28,434 nt of DNA from Thermodesulfobium sp. 4217-1 (GCF_039822205.1 NZ_JBAGBW010000024.1:1-28434); one strand, 5' to 3'. Shown: positions 14,962-23,198, counted from the stretch's first letter. Made by a program: numbers and translations. Notes: generated by a model not told the origin, from the letters alone.

Positions 14962-15312
14962 CTATCTATCAATGTAAAATCCCTTTTTCTTATCTGTTTC
15001 CTTTTTTAAATCTTCAGCAACCTTCTTAAGATCCTTGCCAAGCTTGTGCCTCAATAGAGCATCTCTATCTATATCGCCTGAAGAGGCCACAGTCTTTATT
15101 CTTCCCTGCTTTATGAAGCGAAGGATCCAAAATTCATCCACCTGAGCGCCCTCAGAAACCTCATTAGGACTAGAATTAGGATTTTTCCTAAGATACTCAT
15201 TGACCTTTCTAAACACCTCATCTTCTTCTTTTACGTGCTCAGGGCAAAGGTCGTAGCCCAGAGAGTTGAACAGTCGATTGCATCGAGCGCAATTTATCAA
15301 CGGCACCCTCAT
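14962..15312 (-). CDS. YvyF-like flagellar operon protein with zinc-finger N terminus
   Basis: The protein resembles the flagellar operon family seen in Bacillus as YvyF, located just before flgM. About 116 residues begin with a short Cys motif (NCARCNRLFN, then LCPEHV), which fits a small zinc-binding finger. A helix-turn-helix-like segment SSPNEVSEGAQVDEFWILRF follows, ending with IKQGRI. The tail is Lys-rich. Start choice is uncertain. The ATG at 15310-15312 has GGAGG only 2 nt away, a GTG at 15304-15306 has better spacing, and the frame is open from a TTG at 15324. All options overlap the end of flgJ. Its biochemical role is not known; DNA or RNA binding is possible from the HTH-like part. 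Confidence 0.75.
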   Translation of the reverse strand: MRVPLINCARCNRLFNSLGYDLCPEHVKEEDEVFRKVNEYLRKNPNSSPNEVSEGAQVDEFWILRFIKQGRIKTVASSGDIDRDALLRHKLGKDLKKVAEDLKKETDKKKGFYIDR

Positions 15313-15616
15313 CACCTCCAACAAGTTTATTTTTTAGAAAATCTGCTATGCCTATTCCGCCACCTTTGCTAACAGTATCGGCAATATTTTGAAACAACAT
15401 ATCATACTCTATACCCTTACCTGGCTTCCAAGAATCCTCTCCAGGTATAGTCCTTTTCATCTCTTCAAGAAGCTGATATATAAACAGTGATTCAAAGCCC
15501 TCAGCCACCTTTTGTAGCTTGGCAGAATTCTTATTGCTCTGGGCATCAGTACTCTTTTGCGATTGAACTGACTTATCCAACACGCCTTGAAGATTGCCTA
15601 TGCTATTTAAGCTCAA
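15239..15616 (-). CDS. flgJ: Rod-binding protein FlgJ, N-terminal domain only
   Basis: The 125-residue protein matches the rod-capping half of FlgJ: AEGFESLFIYQLLEEMKRTI around 37-56 and GIEYDMLFQNIADTVSKGGGIGIADFL around 68-95. The C-terminal muramidase domain of enteric FlgJ is absent, as in many bacteria, so another enzyme must open the peptidoglycan. The likely start is a TTG (15614-15616) preceded at 7 nt by AGGTGA. Its last 20-odd codons overlap the beginning of the yvyF-like gene. It directly follows flgI, as is usual in diderms. Confidence 0.88.
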   Translation of the reverse strand: MSLNSIGNLQGVLDKSVQSQKSTDAQSNKNSAKLQKVAEGFESLFIYQLLEEMKRTIPGEDSWKPGKGIEYDMLFQNIADTVSKGGGIGIADFLKNKLVGGDEGAVDKLRSMQSTVQLSGLRPLP

Positions 15617-15658
15617 ACTAAAATCACCTGCCTTAAAATTAATTCAAAGCAAAAACTA

Positions 15659-16759
15659 CTACATAACAATTAAATCTGCCTCAAGAGACCCTGCCTCTTT
15701 CAGAGCCTGAAGTATCGCTATTATATCCCTTGGCGTCGCACCTATGCTGTTTAGAGCCTTAACCAGATCATCTACTGTACCGTTTACAAGAACTAAAGAT
15801 CCAGCCGATTCCGTAGCAGTTACCTGGGTATTAGGAGTAGTCGTTGTAGTGCCTCCCGAAAGAGAGTTTGGCTGAGATACAGTAGGAGTAGTTTTTATCT
15901 GTACTGTAAGATTGCCATGAGCTATGACAGCGCTCTTCAATGTAACGTTCGAGCCAATTACTACCGTCCCAGTCCTTTCGTTCACAACTACAGTTGCCTT
16001 GTTGTCAGGATTTATGGGAAGCTGTTCTATATTCGATATAAAGGCTACGCTATTATTTGCAAACTCAGTTGGAATTGCAACCTCAATAGTTTTCGCGTCC
16101 ACAGCCTTTGCGATATCTCCATATGACGAATTTATAGCACTAGCAACCCTCTCTGCAGTAGTATAATCTCGCTTTCTGAGAAAAAGCTTTATGGTGTTCG
16201 ACGGTTGAGACATTGCAGGAATATTTTTTATCAGCACTAAGCCGTTGTTTAGATTGGCCACTGTTGGAAAATTCTTTATTGTCCTGTTTCCCCCGCCGCC
16301 TACCGAATACGCGCCGCCCACAGATATCGGTCCTTGTGCGAAACCGTATTGCACACCATCAGGACCGAACATGGGAGTCATCAAGAGTGTCCCGCCTGCA
16401 ATAGAGGTTGCATCGCCCATGCTTGATACCACAGCATCAGTCCTCTCTCCAGACATACTTTGGGTAGAAACGCTGCTACTAACCATTACTGCAGCCACAT
16501 TTTTCGCTTTTAGCTGAGAATAATTAAAATTAACCCCAAACCTTTGGAGCATATTTGCATAAGAATTAATTGTAGATTGAATTTTGTCAGAATCTCCAGT
16601 CCCATTTAATCCTACAACCAATCCATAGCCTATAAGTTGAAATGAATTCGTACCGTCTGTATAACATATATCTTTTATTCTGGCTTCAGCATGAGCGCCC
16701 CTCGCGCCAAAAGCAAAAATAAATATAAATATTAAGGCAACTGATAGAAAGTTTTTCAT
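15659..16759 (-). CDS. flgI: Flagellar P-ring protein FlgI
   Basis: FlgI forms the periplasmic P ring around the rod in the peptidoglycan layer. With the ATG at 16757-16759 (AGGA 8 nt upstream) the product is 366 residues, the usual size. It has a cleavable signal peptide MKNFLSVALIFIFIFAFGAR ending GAHA. Family motifs include LIGYGLVVGLNGTGDSDK near the mature N terminus, MLQRFGVNF, and the C-terminal LVKALNSIGATPRDIIAILQ with QALKEAGSL. The signal peptide implies a periplasm with an outer membrane beyond it. It lies just after flgH. Confidence 0.97.
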   Translation of the reverse strand: MKNFLSVALIFIFIFAFGARGAHAEARIKDICYTDGTNSFQLIGYGLVVGLNGTGDSDKIQSTINSYANMLQRFGVNFNYSQLKAKNVAAVMVSSSVSTQSMSGERTDAVVSSMGDATSIAGGTLLMTPMFGPDGVQYGFAQGPISVGGAYSVGGGGNRTIKNFPTVANLNNGLVLIKNIPAMSQPSNTIKLFLRKRDYTTAERVASAINSSYGDIAKAVDAKTIEVAIPTEFANNSVAFISNIEQLPINPDNKATVVVNERTGTVVIGSNVTLKSAVIAHGNLTVQIKTTPTVSQPNSLSGGTTTTTPNTQVTATESAGSLVLVNGTVDDLVKALNSIGATPRDIIAILQALKEAGSLEADLIVM

Positions 16760-16769
16760 AGCGATCATC

Positions 16770-17366
16770 CTAAGGAAAAACTATCCCTATTACGTTGCCG
16801 AAAAAGTTCCCTATGGCACCCAATATGCCCTTTGCTCCAGTCGGAGATGTGCCCTTTATTATAAGTTGGGCATCAGATATCTGATATGAGTAAATAGTAT
16901 TACTATCGCTAATATCTTCTGGTCTTATAAGGCCGTTTACAACAATGCTTTGCTTTTCTTTGTTAACCTGGATATTCTTTGTGCCCTCTATTCTCAAAAG
17001 GCCACTTGGCAAAACCTCAACAACCCTTGCCTCAATATCGCCAGTGATAGTTGCCGATCTGCCATTGGAACCCTGATCGGAATACTGCCCGCTTCCAGAT
17101 GCTGACATATTCGTCTTTAGGGGGTTTTTTACAAAGGGCACTTGTATGTTACTATTCGAATTAGAATAACTTCCCTGTTTTTTGGTTGAGGTAGAGGTAG
17201 AAGAGTTAAGATTTTCTGATAAAAGAATCATTACTGTATCTCCCACCGCATGCGCCTTTACATCAGAATAAAGATTTACATATGACGGATCTGGTTTAAA
17301 CATATCCGCCCAAGCAGGAGAAACGAAAAACAAAAACAATAAAATCCCAAATAATATTTTCTTCAT
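16770..17366 (-). CDS. flgH: Flagellar L-ring protein FlgH
   Basis: FlgH forms the L ring in the outer membrane. The ATG at 17364-17366 gives 198 residues starting with a signal peptide MKKILFGILLFLFFVSPAWA. An upstream GTG eight codons earlier overlaps flgA and looks less likely. Conserved features are LYSDVKAHAVGDTVMILLSE, the ring segment ITGDIEARVVEVLPSGLLRI, then VNGLIRPEDISDSNTIYSYQ. Most FlgH proteins are lipoproteins with a cysteine after the signal. Here the cleavage region reads SPAWADMF without cysteine, so membrane anchoring must differ. Presence of flgH is strong evidence for a diderm cell. Confidence 0.95.
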   Translation of the reverse strand: MKKILFGILLFLFFVSPAWADMFKPDPSYVNLYSDVKAHAVGDTVMILLSENLNSSTSTSTKKQGSYSNSNSNIQVPFVKNPLKTNMSASGSGQYSDQGSNGRSATITGDIEARVVEVLPSGLLRIEGTKNIQVNKEKQSIVVNGLIRPEDISDSNTIYSYQISDAQLIIKGTSPTGAKGILGAIGNFFGNVIGIVFP

Positions 17367-17367
17367 A

Positions 17368-18045
17368 TTAATCACCCGTCTGAACCTCACTTGAGGATAT
17401 TATTTTTCCTGTAAAAATCTTGTTATTTGTAGTACACCTAACTTTTATATCATCGCCAATTGAACCCGATCCAAGAGCTACTGCAGGCAAAGAGAAAGTA
17501 GCGCTGCCTACCTTGCCTACTACCACTATTCTTTGTCCTAATTTTATATCAATTCGCTTTGAAATCAAATTCAATCTTATTACCTGACCCATTGCAACGT
17601 TCGTATTTATAGTAGATCCATTTATATTATCATCTATCACAAAGTCTTTTGGAAGTGTTGAAAGCTCTCTTTCATCTTTTACAACGTTATCGTTAACGCT
17701 TAATACGCTGCCAGCTTTCAGGGGAATTTTTGCCACGTAAACGTTTAACCATATTCTAATTAGATAGTCGGCTTCAAGAAATCTTTGTATGCCATCCTGG
17801 TTATAGAATATTACGAACTTATTAACTCCAGAATGAATGGCGCCCATACTCATCGCCTTGGTATAGTCCAGATCTGGGAGGGCATAAATAGGCTCTATTG
17901 CAAGCTTTGACGGCTGAAAGGTAAGAGAATCCTTTACAGCAGAAAGTACCAAAGAGTCAGGGCTGCTTGCCATAGCGCTATAACCAATATTTAATGATAT
18001 AAAAATTAGAAAAAATATTAAATATCTTATTAAGAGCTTAAACAT
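17368..18045 (-). CDS. flgA: Flagellar P-ring assembly chaperone FlgA
   Basis: FlgA is a periplasmic chaperone that helps FlgI polymerise. The 225-residue protein has an N-terminal signal/anchor (LIRYLIFFLIFISLNIGYSA) and a C-terminal SAF-type domain: IPLKAGSVLSVNDN, then INTNVAMGQVIRLNLI and DIKLGQRIVVVG, ending in a beta domain with DDIKVRCTTNNKIFTGKI. The family is divergent, but the pattern and the place between flgG and flgH are standard. The ribosome site is weak (AGTTATTAAG). Confidence 0.9.
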   Translation of the reverse strand: MFKLLIRYLIFFLIFISLNIGYSAMASSPDSLVLSAVKDSLTFQPSKLAIEPIYALPDLDYTKAMSMGAIHSGVNKFVIFYNQDGIQRFLEADYLIRIWLNVYVAKIPLKAGSVLSVNDNVVKDERELSTLPKDFVIDDNINGSTINTNVAMGQVIRLNLISKRIDIKLGQRIVVVGKVGSATFSLPAVALGSGSIGDDIKVRCTTNNKIFTGKIISSSEVQTGD

Positions 18046-18057
18046 CTTAATAACTGT

Positions 18058-18846
18058 TTATGGGAGTTGCTTGACGTTGTTTGCGTCGCTAAGCATTTGA
18101 TCGCAAACTGTCATCCCTTTTGCGCAAGATTCATATGCCCTTTCAGCGGTTATAAGATTTACCATCTCTTCTACGACCTGGACATTGCTCATTTCCAACA
18201 TTCCCTGTTCTACCCAACCAATGCCCTGAGTGCCAGGCGTCCCAAGTATAGCATCGCCCGAAGCAGGAGTGTTTTGGTAAAGGTTAGACCCAAGGGATGT
18301 AAGTCCTGATGGGTTAATAAACCTTGCAAGTTGAATTGTCCCCAGGTCTTGCACCGTTCCATCCTGCATCTTGGCTGAGACAGAGCCGTCTTTGCCAACG
18401 CTTATTGAAACAGCGTTTGTCGGAACTACAACAGATGGTTGTAAAAGATATCCTTCTGGGGTCACAATCTCGCCTGCTGAGTCAAGTGAAAAATCTCCTG
18501 CCCTTGTATAGGCAGTAGAACCATCAGGCAGTGTAACCTGAAAAAAGCCATCTCCCTGTATAGCCATATCCAACTGGTTCCCCGTTTGCTGGAGTGGACC
18601 TTCTGTAAATATTCTAACAGTAGATACAGGCCTCGAACCCAAACCAACCTCTAAACCCGTAGGAAGCATATTGCCCGATGCACTGGTAGCACCAGCAGGT
18701 CTGACTTCCTGGTACATAAGGTCTTCAAATTCCGCCCTTGCATCTTTAAACCCCGTAGTATTAACGTTCGCAAGATTGTTTGTAATAACGTCAACATTTG
18801 TAGTCTGGCTAATCATGCCAGATGCTGCTGTCCAAAGAGCTCGCAT
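18058..18846 (-). CDS. flgG: Flagellar distal rod protein FlgG
   Basis: FlgG is the distal rod subunit. The 262-residue protein begins MRALWTAASGMISQTTNVDV, followed by ITNNLANVNTTGFKDARAEF (residues about 21-40), which is diagnostic. The region YQEVRPAGATS matches the FlgG-specific loop. The C terminus SNVQVVEEMVNLITAERAYE carries the pairing helix. Length is typical. A GGAGGATT ribosome site precedes the ATG. It is the second of two related rod genes here; the first (flgF) is more divergent. Confidence 0.96.
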   Translation of the reverse strand: MRALWTAASGMISQTTNVDVITNNLANVNTTGFKDARAEFEDLMYQEVRPAGATSASGNMLPTGLEVGLGSRPVSTVRIFTEGPLQQTGNQLDMAIQGDGFFQVTLPDGSTAYTRAGDFSLDSAGEIVTPEGYLLQPSVVVPTNAVSISVGKDGSVSAKMQDGTVQDLGTIQLARFINPSGLTSLGSNLYQNTPASGDAILGTPGTQGIGWVEQGMLEMSNVQVVEEMVNLITAERAYESCAKGMTVCDQMLSDANNVKQLP

Positions 18847-18898
18847 CTAATCCTCCATAAAAGGGCCCCCGACATGCGGTCCAGCCCAAGATTTATTT

Positions 18899-19654
18899 TT
18901 AAATTCTAAATTGTGTCAACATTTGACCTGTTTCATTATCTTCGGTAATTATTGCCTTCTGACCACTTTCATACGCTCTCTCCAAAGCTATCATGTCAAC
19001 CATTTCTTTAACAGTGTTCACATTGGAACCTTCAAGATACCCTTGAACTACTTTAAAATCGGGAGTGCTTCCAACCTGTCCGCTATAGCTAAAAAGACTC
19101 GAGCCTTGAGGCGCTATAAGAGACGGATTATCCAGACTCACTACCCCAAGAGTATCGGTCTGCTGACCATCAACCTGGATAGAACCGTCTGAGGCTATAG
19201 TTACATTTTGACCATCAATAGTAATGGGCGTATTAGCACTCGATAGAACAGGATAGCCATCTTGTGTAACCAACTCATCATTGTTATTTAGAGCAAAATT
19301 TCCGTCTCTTGTATATCTAATACCGTTTGGTGTCTGGACCTGGAAAAAAGCGTTTTTGTTAAGAGTAATAGCAACATCGAGCTTAGACGATGTATGCTCA
19401 AGACTTCCAGCAGAAAGGTCTACTGCCTGAGTAGATAGCTGAGAACCACTTCCTAAGTATCCCATAAATGGATCTACACCCCCATCAGTTTGCAGGAACA
19501 CCCTGTTTATAGGTTGGCTATCGCTCTCCGAAATGTTTTGGATTAAACGTTTAAATCCTGGTGTAGATATGTTCGCCAGGTTGTTCGTAACAGTATCAAG
19601 CTTATCAGAGAGAGTTACCATACCGCTCGCAGCTGACTCTATACCTCTAACCAA
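18899..19654 (-). CDS. flgF: Flagellar rod protein FlgF (FlgG paralogue)
   Basis: The 251-residue protein has the rod/hook N terminus (IESAASGMVTLSDKLDTVTN, then NLANISTPGFKRL) and the C-terminal helix NVNTVKEMVDMIALERAYES. It lacks the FlgG-specific RPAG loop and is the proximal partner gene, so FlgF is the best name. Annotation pipelines often call such proteins flagellar hook-basal body protein. The start is a TTG (19652-19654) with an excellent ribosome site AAGGAGGTGAG. It is the first gene of the flagellar run, preceded by a sigma-28-like promoter. Confidence 0.9.
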   Translation of the reverse strand: MVRGIESAASGMVTLSDKLDTVTNNLANISTPGFKRLIQNISESDSQPINRVFLQTDGGVDPFMGYLGSGSQLSTQAVDLSAGSLEHTSSKLDVAITLNKNAFFQVQTPNGIRYTRDGNFALNNNDELVTQDGYPVLSSANTPITIDGQNVTIASDGSIQVDGQQTDTLGVVSLDNPSLIAPQGSSLFSYSGQVGSTPDFKVVQGYLEGSNVNTVKEMVDMIALERAYESGQKAIITEDNETGQMLTQFRI

Positions 19655-19698
19655 TGTCTCACCTCCTTAACTGTTATGAATATTTACATACAATACAG

Positions 19699-19726
19699 TT
19701 ATCGACAGGCTCAAGGTATTATTTTA
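19699..19726 (-). promoter_or_regulatory. Sigma-28-like promoter before flgF
   Basis: On the minus strand TAAA (19723-19726), 16 nt, then GTCGATAA (19699-19706) matches the flagellar sigma pattern (GCCGATAA) in 7 of 8 -10 positions. The flgF TTG start lies about 45 nt downstream. The sequence GAGCCTGTCGATAA is similar to that before flgM. Confidence 0.6.
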
Positions 19727-19833
19727 GAGCTAAATGCTGAAATTTAGCCTTAGAAATTCCAATCTAACCCTCAGCATACTATAAATAAAAATTGATACCA
19801 AAAATATATTTCTAAGATCTACCTTACTAAAAT

Positions 19834-19863
19834 TTGTTGAAAAATTAAATCATATAGTATAAT
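19834..19863 (+). promoter_or_regulatory. Sigma-70-like promoter for the PAS/HDOD operon
   Basis: TTGTTG (19834-19839), an 18-bp spacer and a perfect TATAAT (19858-19863). Transcription would start near 19870, about 60 nt before the PAS gene ATG, and runs divergently from the flagellar promoter. Confidence 0.5.
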
Positions 19864-19897
19864 AAATTTTTAATTTTAATTAAGTATTAAGGAGTAT

Positions 19898-19933
19898 GTG
19901 AAAAACTGGAACAATTCGAATCAAATATTATGA
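19898..19933 (+). CDS. Possible 11-codon leader peptide coupled to the PAS gene
   Basis: An AAGGAG motif (19889-19894) sits 36 nt before the PAS-protein ATG, which itself has no ribosome site. The motif is followed by GTG at 19898, opening an 11-residue frame (MKNWNNSNQIL) whose TGA overlaps the PAS ATG as ATGA. The spacing from AAGGAG to GTG is short (3 nt). Alternatively the downstream gene starts here and a base is missing or extra; that cannot be ruled out from sequence alone. Confidence 0.35.
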   Translation: MKNWNNSNQIL

Positions 19934-21858
19934 AAAGTAATATGCTAAAGCTTATAGAGCAAGATGGCGAGTGGTACCTTCATCTTTTGAACCTTTCTCC
20001 AAACTGTGTAGAGGTAATAGATCTAGAAGGAAAGCTTTTCTTCTGCAATGAAACTCATAAAAGCTTATTCGGATATGACACAAATTCACTTGTAGGCAGA
20101 TACTGGTATGAATTGCTCCCGAAAGAAGACAGAAATCGCGCCCGCGATCTGTTTAGGGAAATTGTTAATAAGGGGAAAAGGCCTCATTCGATCCCAATGC
20201 GAGGGCTAAAATCAAACGGAGAAATAATAAATTTATGGGTAAGATGGAATTACCTTAGATTGGGAGATTCTTCATTATTTGGAATTTTTGCCGTAATTAC
20301 AGACATTAGTGATCTGCTTTTGAAAAAAGAGCGCATTTTGAGAAATGAACAGAGTATGGATCTGATTTCTTCAAGAACCCCCTGCGCATTCTTCAGCTAC
20401 AACTTTAAATCCAAAAAATTTCTCGCATCATGCAAATGGAAAAAGCTACATAACATTGAAAAAGGCGCTAAATTAGACACCTTTGGGTCTCTCAATAAAT
20501 GCATGGGAAATGAAGCAAGCAAGGCTTTAATAGACTTTATAAACTCCTTTGAGGGCGAAGGGATAAAAGAGGTCAGATACTCTATAGAATCTTTAAAAGG
20601 TAAGATAGAATTAGTCAGTGCAGCAAAAGCAAAGGTCACCAAAAAGAGCGGCATAACATATCTATCTGGAGTCACATTTCAGGTTGAAGACGATGAGGCT
20701 CTTGAAGAAAGATATAAAGACTCCCATGCAGATATCATGGAGAAAAATCCTTCTGCGATGTTTACTTTTGACCCAAATAGCCTAAAAATACTTGATTTTA
20801 ACAAGACATTTCTAAAAATAACGGGATTTCTCAGTGAAGAAGTAAAGGACAAAGATCTCTTTGAACTATTTCCTGTAGAAAGTCAAAAGCTAATAATCAT
20901 TTCTAAAGAGGTCTGCTCGAGCAACTCCGGTTCATATAGCACCCACATCAGGTGCAAAAACTCAAGAATAAAAGATGTATCAATGAATTGCTCCTTCCAC
21001 AGAGACGGCAAAACAAAATTTGTACTTTGTGTGCTCGAAGATCAAACAGAAAAAAATCTATCCATAAGAAAGCTGTTTGAAAGAGAAAGGGAAACCAACA
21101 AATTTAAAGAGAGCTTGCAATCATTAGTAAACCTTGAGTGTGAAAAAAGGCTAACAGATCAAAGAGCCCAGCTAATTCGTTCTGGATACGATGCGTTAAA
21201 GTTTTCAACAGATTTTATTTGTGACTACATGGACTTAAAAATAAGTAAGCTTTATCAGGTGATTGATAAGATTGAAAGCTCCATAAAAGACAAAGACTTA
21301 TCTAATGAACTCTTATCAAATCTTTTCAAAGAATGTAAAAATTCTTTTGGACTCATTAAAGAAAATATAACAAGGTCTAAAAAATTGAAATCTTTAAAAG
21401 TTGATGGACCTAAAGATGATATTTATAACACAATAAGAAATTGTACTGATATATTTATACCAATTTGGGACATCAACAAAATAAAATATAACTTATCGAT
21501 CGGTGAGAACTTTCAGTCATACTCAAAAGATGAGACAATACTTAGAGATGTTATCTTGTCAATATATTCTATTATTACCAAAAACATAATTGAGGCTTCA
21601 AAACAGGATGAGAACAAAAATTTTGAAATAAGAGTTTTGTTAACAAGAAGCGATAACTTTGTTAATGTAGAATTTTGTGACAATGCAATTGTTGATTACG
21701 ATAGTGCGAAAATCTCAAAATATATCAAAGATGCTATTTCAAAGAACTTACAGGCTGCATCTTCATTGACATTAACTTACCTTAATGGAATTCTTTTGCA
21801 CAAAAAAGAGACAGATGAAAATATACTTCAACTCAAGATCCCTATTGTCGTATTATAA
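19930..21858 (+). CDS. PAS-domain protein with a degenerate histidine-kinase-like C terminus
   Basis: The 642-residue soluble protein has a PAS domain at about 15-135 (SPNCVEVIDLEGKLFFCNET, LFGYDTNSLVGRYWYELLPK), a less clear sensor-like segment at 140-250, and a second PAS at about 262-375 (NPSAMFTFDPNSLKILDFNK). A helical region follows (380-480). The last 170 residues look like a kinase ATPase fold, but no H-box histidine, N-box or glycine-rich G-boxes can be found. The only relic is VEFCDNA where DxGxG is expected. It is probably a signal-sensing protein without kinase activity. It lacks transmembrane segments, is divergent from the flagellar genes, and is followed after 43 nt by an HDOD protein. 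Confidence 0.75.
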   Translation: MKSNMLKLIEQDGEWYLHLLNLSPNCVEVIDLEGKLFFCNETHKSLFGYDTNSLVGRYWYELLPKEDRNRARDLFREIVNKGKRPHSIPMRGLKSNGEIINLWVRWNYLRLGDSSLFGIFAVITDISDLLLKKERILRNEQSMDLISSRTPCAFFSYNFKSKKFLASCKWKKLHNIEKGAKLDTFGSLNKCMGNEASKALIDFINSFEGEGIKEVRYSIESLKGKIELVSAAKAKVTKKSGITYLSGVTFQVEDDEALEERYKDSHADIMEKNPSAMFTFDPNSLKILDFNKTFLKITGFLSEEVKDKDLFELFPVESQKLIIISKEVCSSNSGSYSTHIRCKNSRIKDVSMNCSFHRDGKTKFVLCVLEDQTEKNLSIRKLFERERETNKFKESLQSLVNLECEKRLTDQRAQLIRSGYDALKFSTDFICDYMDLKISKLYQVIDKIESSIKDKDLSNELLSNLFKECKNSFGLIKENITRSKKLKSLKVDGPKDDIYNTIRNCTDIFIPIWDINKIKYNLSIGENFQSYSKDETILRDVILSIYSIITKNIIEASKQDENKNFEIRVLLTRSDNFVNVEFCDNAIVDYDSAKISKYIKDAISKNLQAASSLTLTYLNGILLHKKETDENILQLKIPIVVL

Positions 21859-21901
21859 TTAATAATAATTAAAACTAATTAAATACCTCTGGGGGTAAGA
21901 G

Positions 21902-23062
21902 ATGTCAGTGATAACTAGGATTCCTGTTTTTAAAAAAAACCTTGAGCTTTTTGCGTATGAAATAAAGGGTTTTTACGAAGACTCATTTATGTCATGCCTT
22001 GAGGAGTGCCTTAACTCTATAGGATTAGACGTCTTAAGCAAGGATAAATTTCTTTTTTTGAACGTCCCTTCTGAGATATTTGAATTTGATAACCTAAGGG
22101 ACTTGATCCCGCCAAAAAAGGCAATTTTTATAATTAACCCATCACAGATGGCTGATAAAGAGATATTTAAAAAGCTAAAAGACCAGGGAATAATGCTATG
22201 TGCAAGCATTTCAACACTTCAAGAGCTTGATAGCGTTAAAGATTTTGACTACATAAAGATTGCGTCTTCGAGATTCCAAGGAGATTGGACTCAAATACCA
22301 AATCTCTTCAAGGGCGGCAAGCTTCTCGTTGAGGTCGATGAAAAGAGCGTATTTAATAGGGCTCTGGGTTCTGGCTACGAGCTTTTCGAAGGTGATTTCT
22401 TTATCCAACCAGAGATAGTAGCAAGGAAAGAGTTATCTCCTCAAAAAACCATTATTTTGAGCATATTGGGAGATGTCAGGCAAAAAGATTTTGATTTCTC
22501 CAAGATCGAAGAAAAGATTAAAAGAGATCCATACTTGACAATGAAGCTTTTAAAGTTTATAAATTCTGCATTCTTTAGCTTTAAAACTACAATAAATTCT
22601 ATAAGACAGGCGCTTGTGATACTCGGTCAGCAAGAGTTTGTCAGATGGTTAACCCTTGTAATCCTTGGAAAATTGAATGAAGGCAAGCCAGAAGAAATAG
22701 TTTATCGTGCGTCAGAAAGAGCAAGATTTATGGAGCTAATATCTAATTATGTAGGGCTTTACGAAAGATCTCAGGAAGCATTCCTATTTGGTCTATTTTC
22801 ACTGGCACCAGCAATGACCGATATTGATATAAAAGAATTCGTGAACGAGATACCGATCTCAGAAGACGTAAAAACGTCACTTCTTGGAAATGGAATATTT
22901 ACAGACTTATTTAGCTTAAGACTCTCAATAGAAAATGCTAATTGGATCGAGATGAAGAAAATTTCCGAAAAGTTAGGCATAAATCCAAATAAAATTGAGA
23001 TTATCATTTATGAAAGCATAAAATGGGCTCATGACTCTCTTTCGTTTATAGGAAAATCGTAG
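21902..23062 (+). CDS. Degenerate-EAL plus HDOD domain signalling protein (YuxH-like)
   Basis: The 386-residue protein has two parts. Residues 1-180 resemble an EAL (c-di-GMP phosphodiesterase) fold in outline (KFLFLNVPSEIFE, IKIASSRFQGDW, YELFEGDFFIQP). The catalytic EAL is replaced (ELFAYEIKGF), and the DDFG loop is lost, so no hydrolysis is expected. Residues 190-386 form an HDOD domain (DPYLTMKLLKFINSAFF, INSIRQALVILGQQEFVRWL), a catalytically inert relative of HD-GYP. This architecture is known from YuxH-type regulators. A GGGGGTAAG ribosome site precedes the ATG. It is co-directional with the PAS gene, and a link to motility or c-di-GMP signalling is inferred from domains and location. 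Confidence 0.85.
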   Translation: MSVITRIPVFKKNLELFAYEIKGFYEDSFMSCLEECLNSIGLDVLSKDKFLFLNVPSEIFEFDNLRDLIPPKKAIFIINPSQMADKEIFKKLKDQGIMLCASISTLQELDSVKDFDYIKIASSRFQGDWTQIPNLFKGGKLLVEVDEKSVFNRALGSGYELFEGDFFIQPEIVARKELSPQKTIILSILGDVRQKDFDFSKIEEKIKRDPYLTMKLLKFINSAFFSFKTTINSIRQALVILGQQEFVRWLTLVILGKLNEGKPEEIVYRASERARFMELISNYVGLYERSQEAFLFGLFSLAPAMTDIDIKEFVNEIPISEDVKTSLLGNGIFTDLFSLRLSIENANWIEMKKISEKLGINPNKIEIIIYESIKWAHDSLSFIGKS

Positions 23063-23169
23063 TTTTATGTATAAAAATATATAAAATTTTAAGCATTATT
23101 TTAAAATAATCTATAATTATAAGTAAATTATAAAGTTCTAACACTATTATCTAGTTATTTCAAAAATGT

Positions 23170-23175
23170 TATAAT
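23170..23175 (+). promoter_or_regulatory. Extended -10 promoter element before the AOR gene
   Basis: TATAAT preceded by TG one base upstream (TGTTATAAT) forms an extended -10 element 44 nt before the AOR ATG. No good -35 box is seen at 17 nt (TTATCT), as allowed for extended -10 promoters. Confidence 0.5.
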
Positions 23176-23198
23176 GTGTTGTTGTATATAAAAAAATT

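Noticed and set aside
18847-18898. Terminator or attenuator between flgF and flgG
   Set aside because: The G/C-rich stretch (GGGCCCCC) forms only a short four-bp stem with a large loop, and flgG has its own good ribosome site and is clearly in the same run.
23095-23110. Palindrome ATTATTTTAAAATAAT after the HDOD gene
   Set aside because: It is pure A/T in an AT-rich gap; neither a stable terminator nor a convincing operator.
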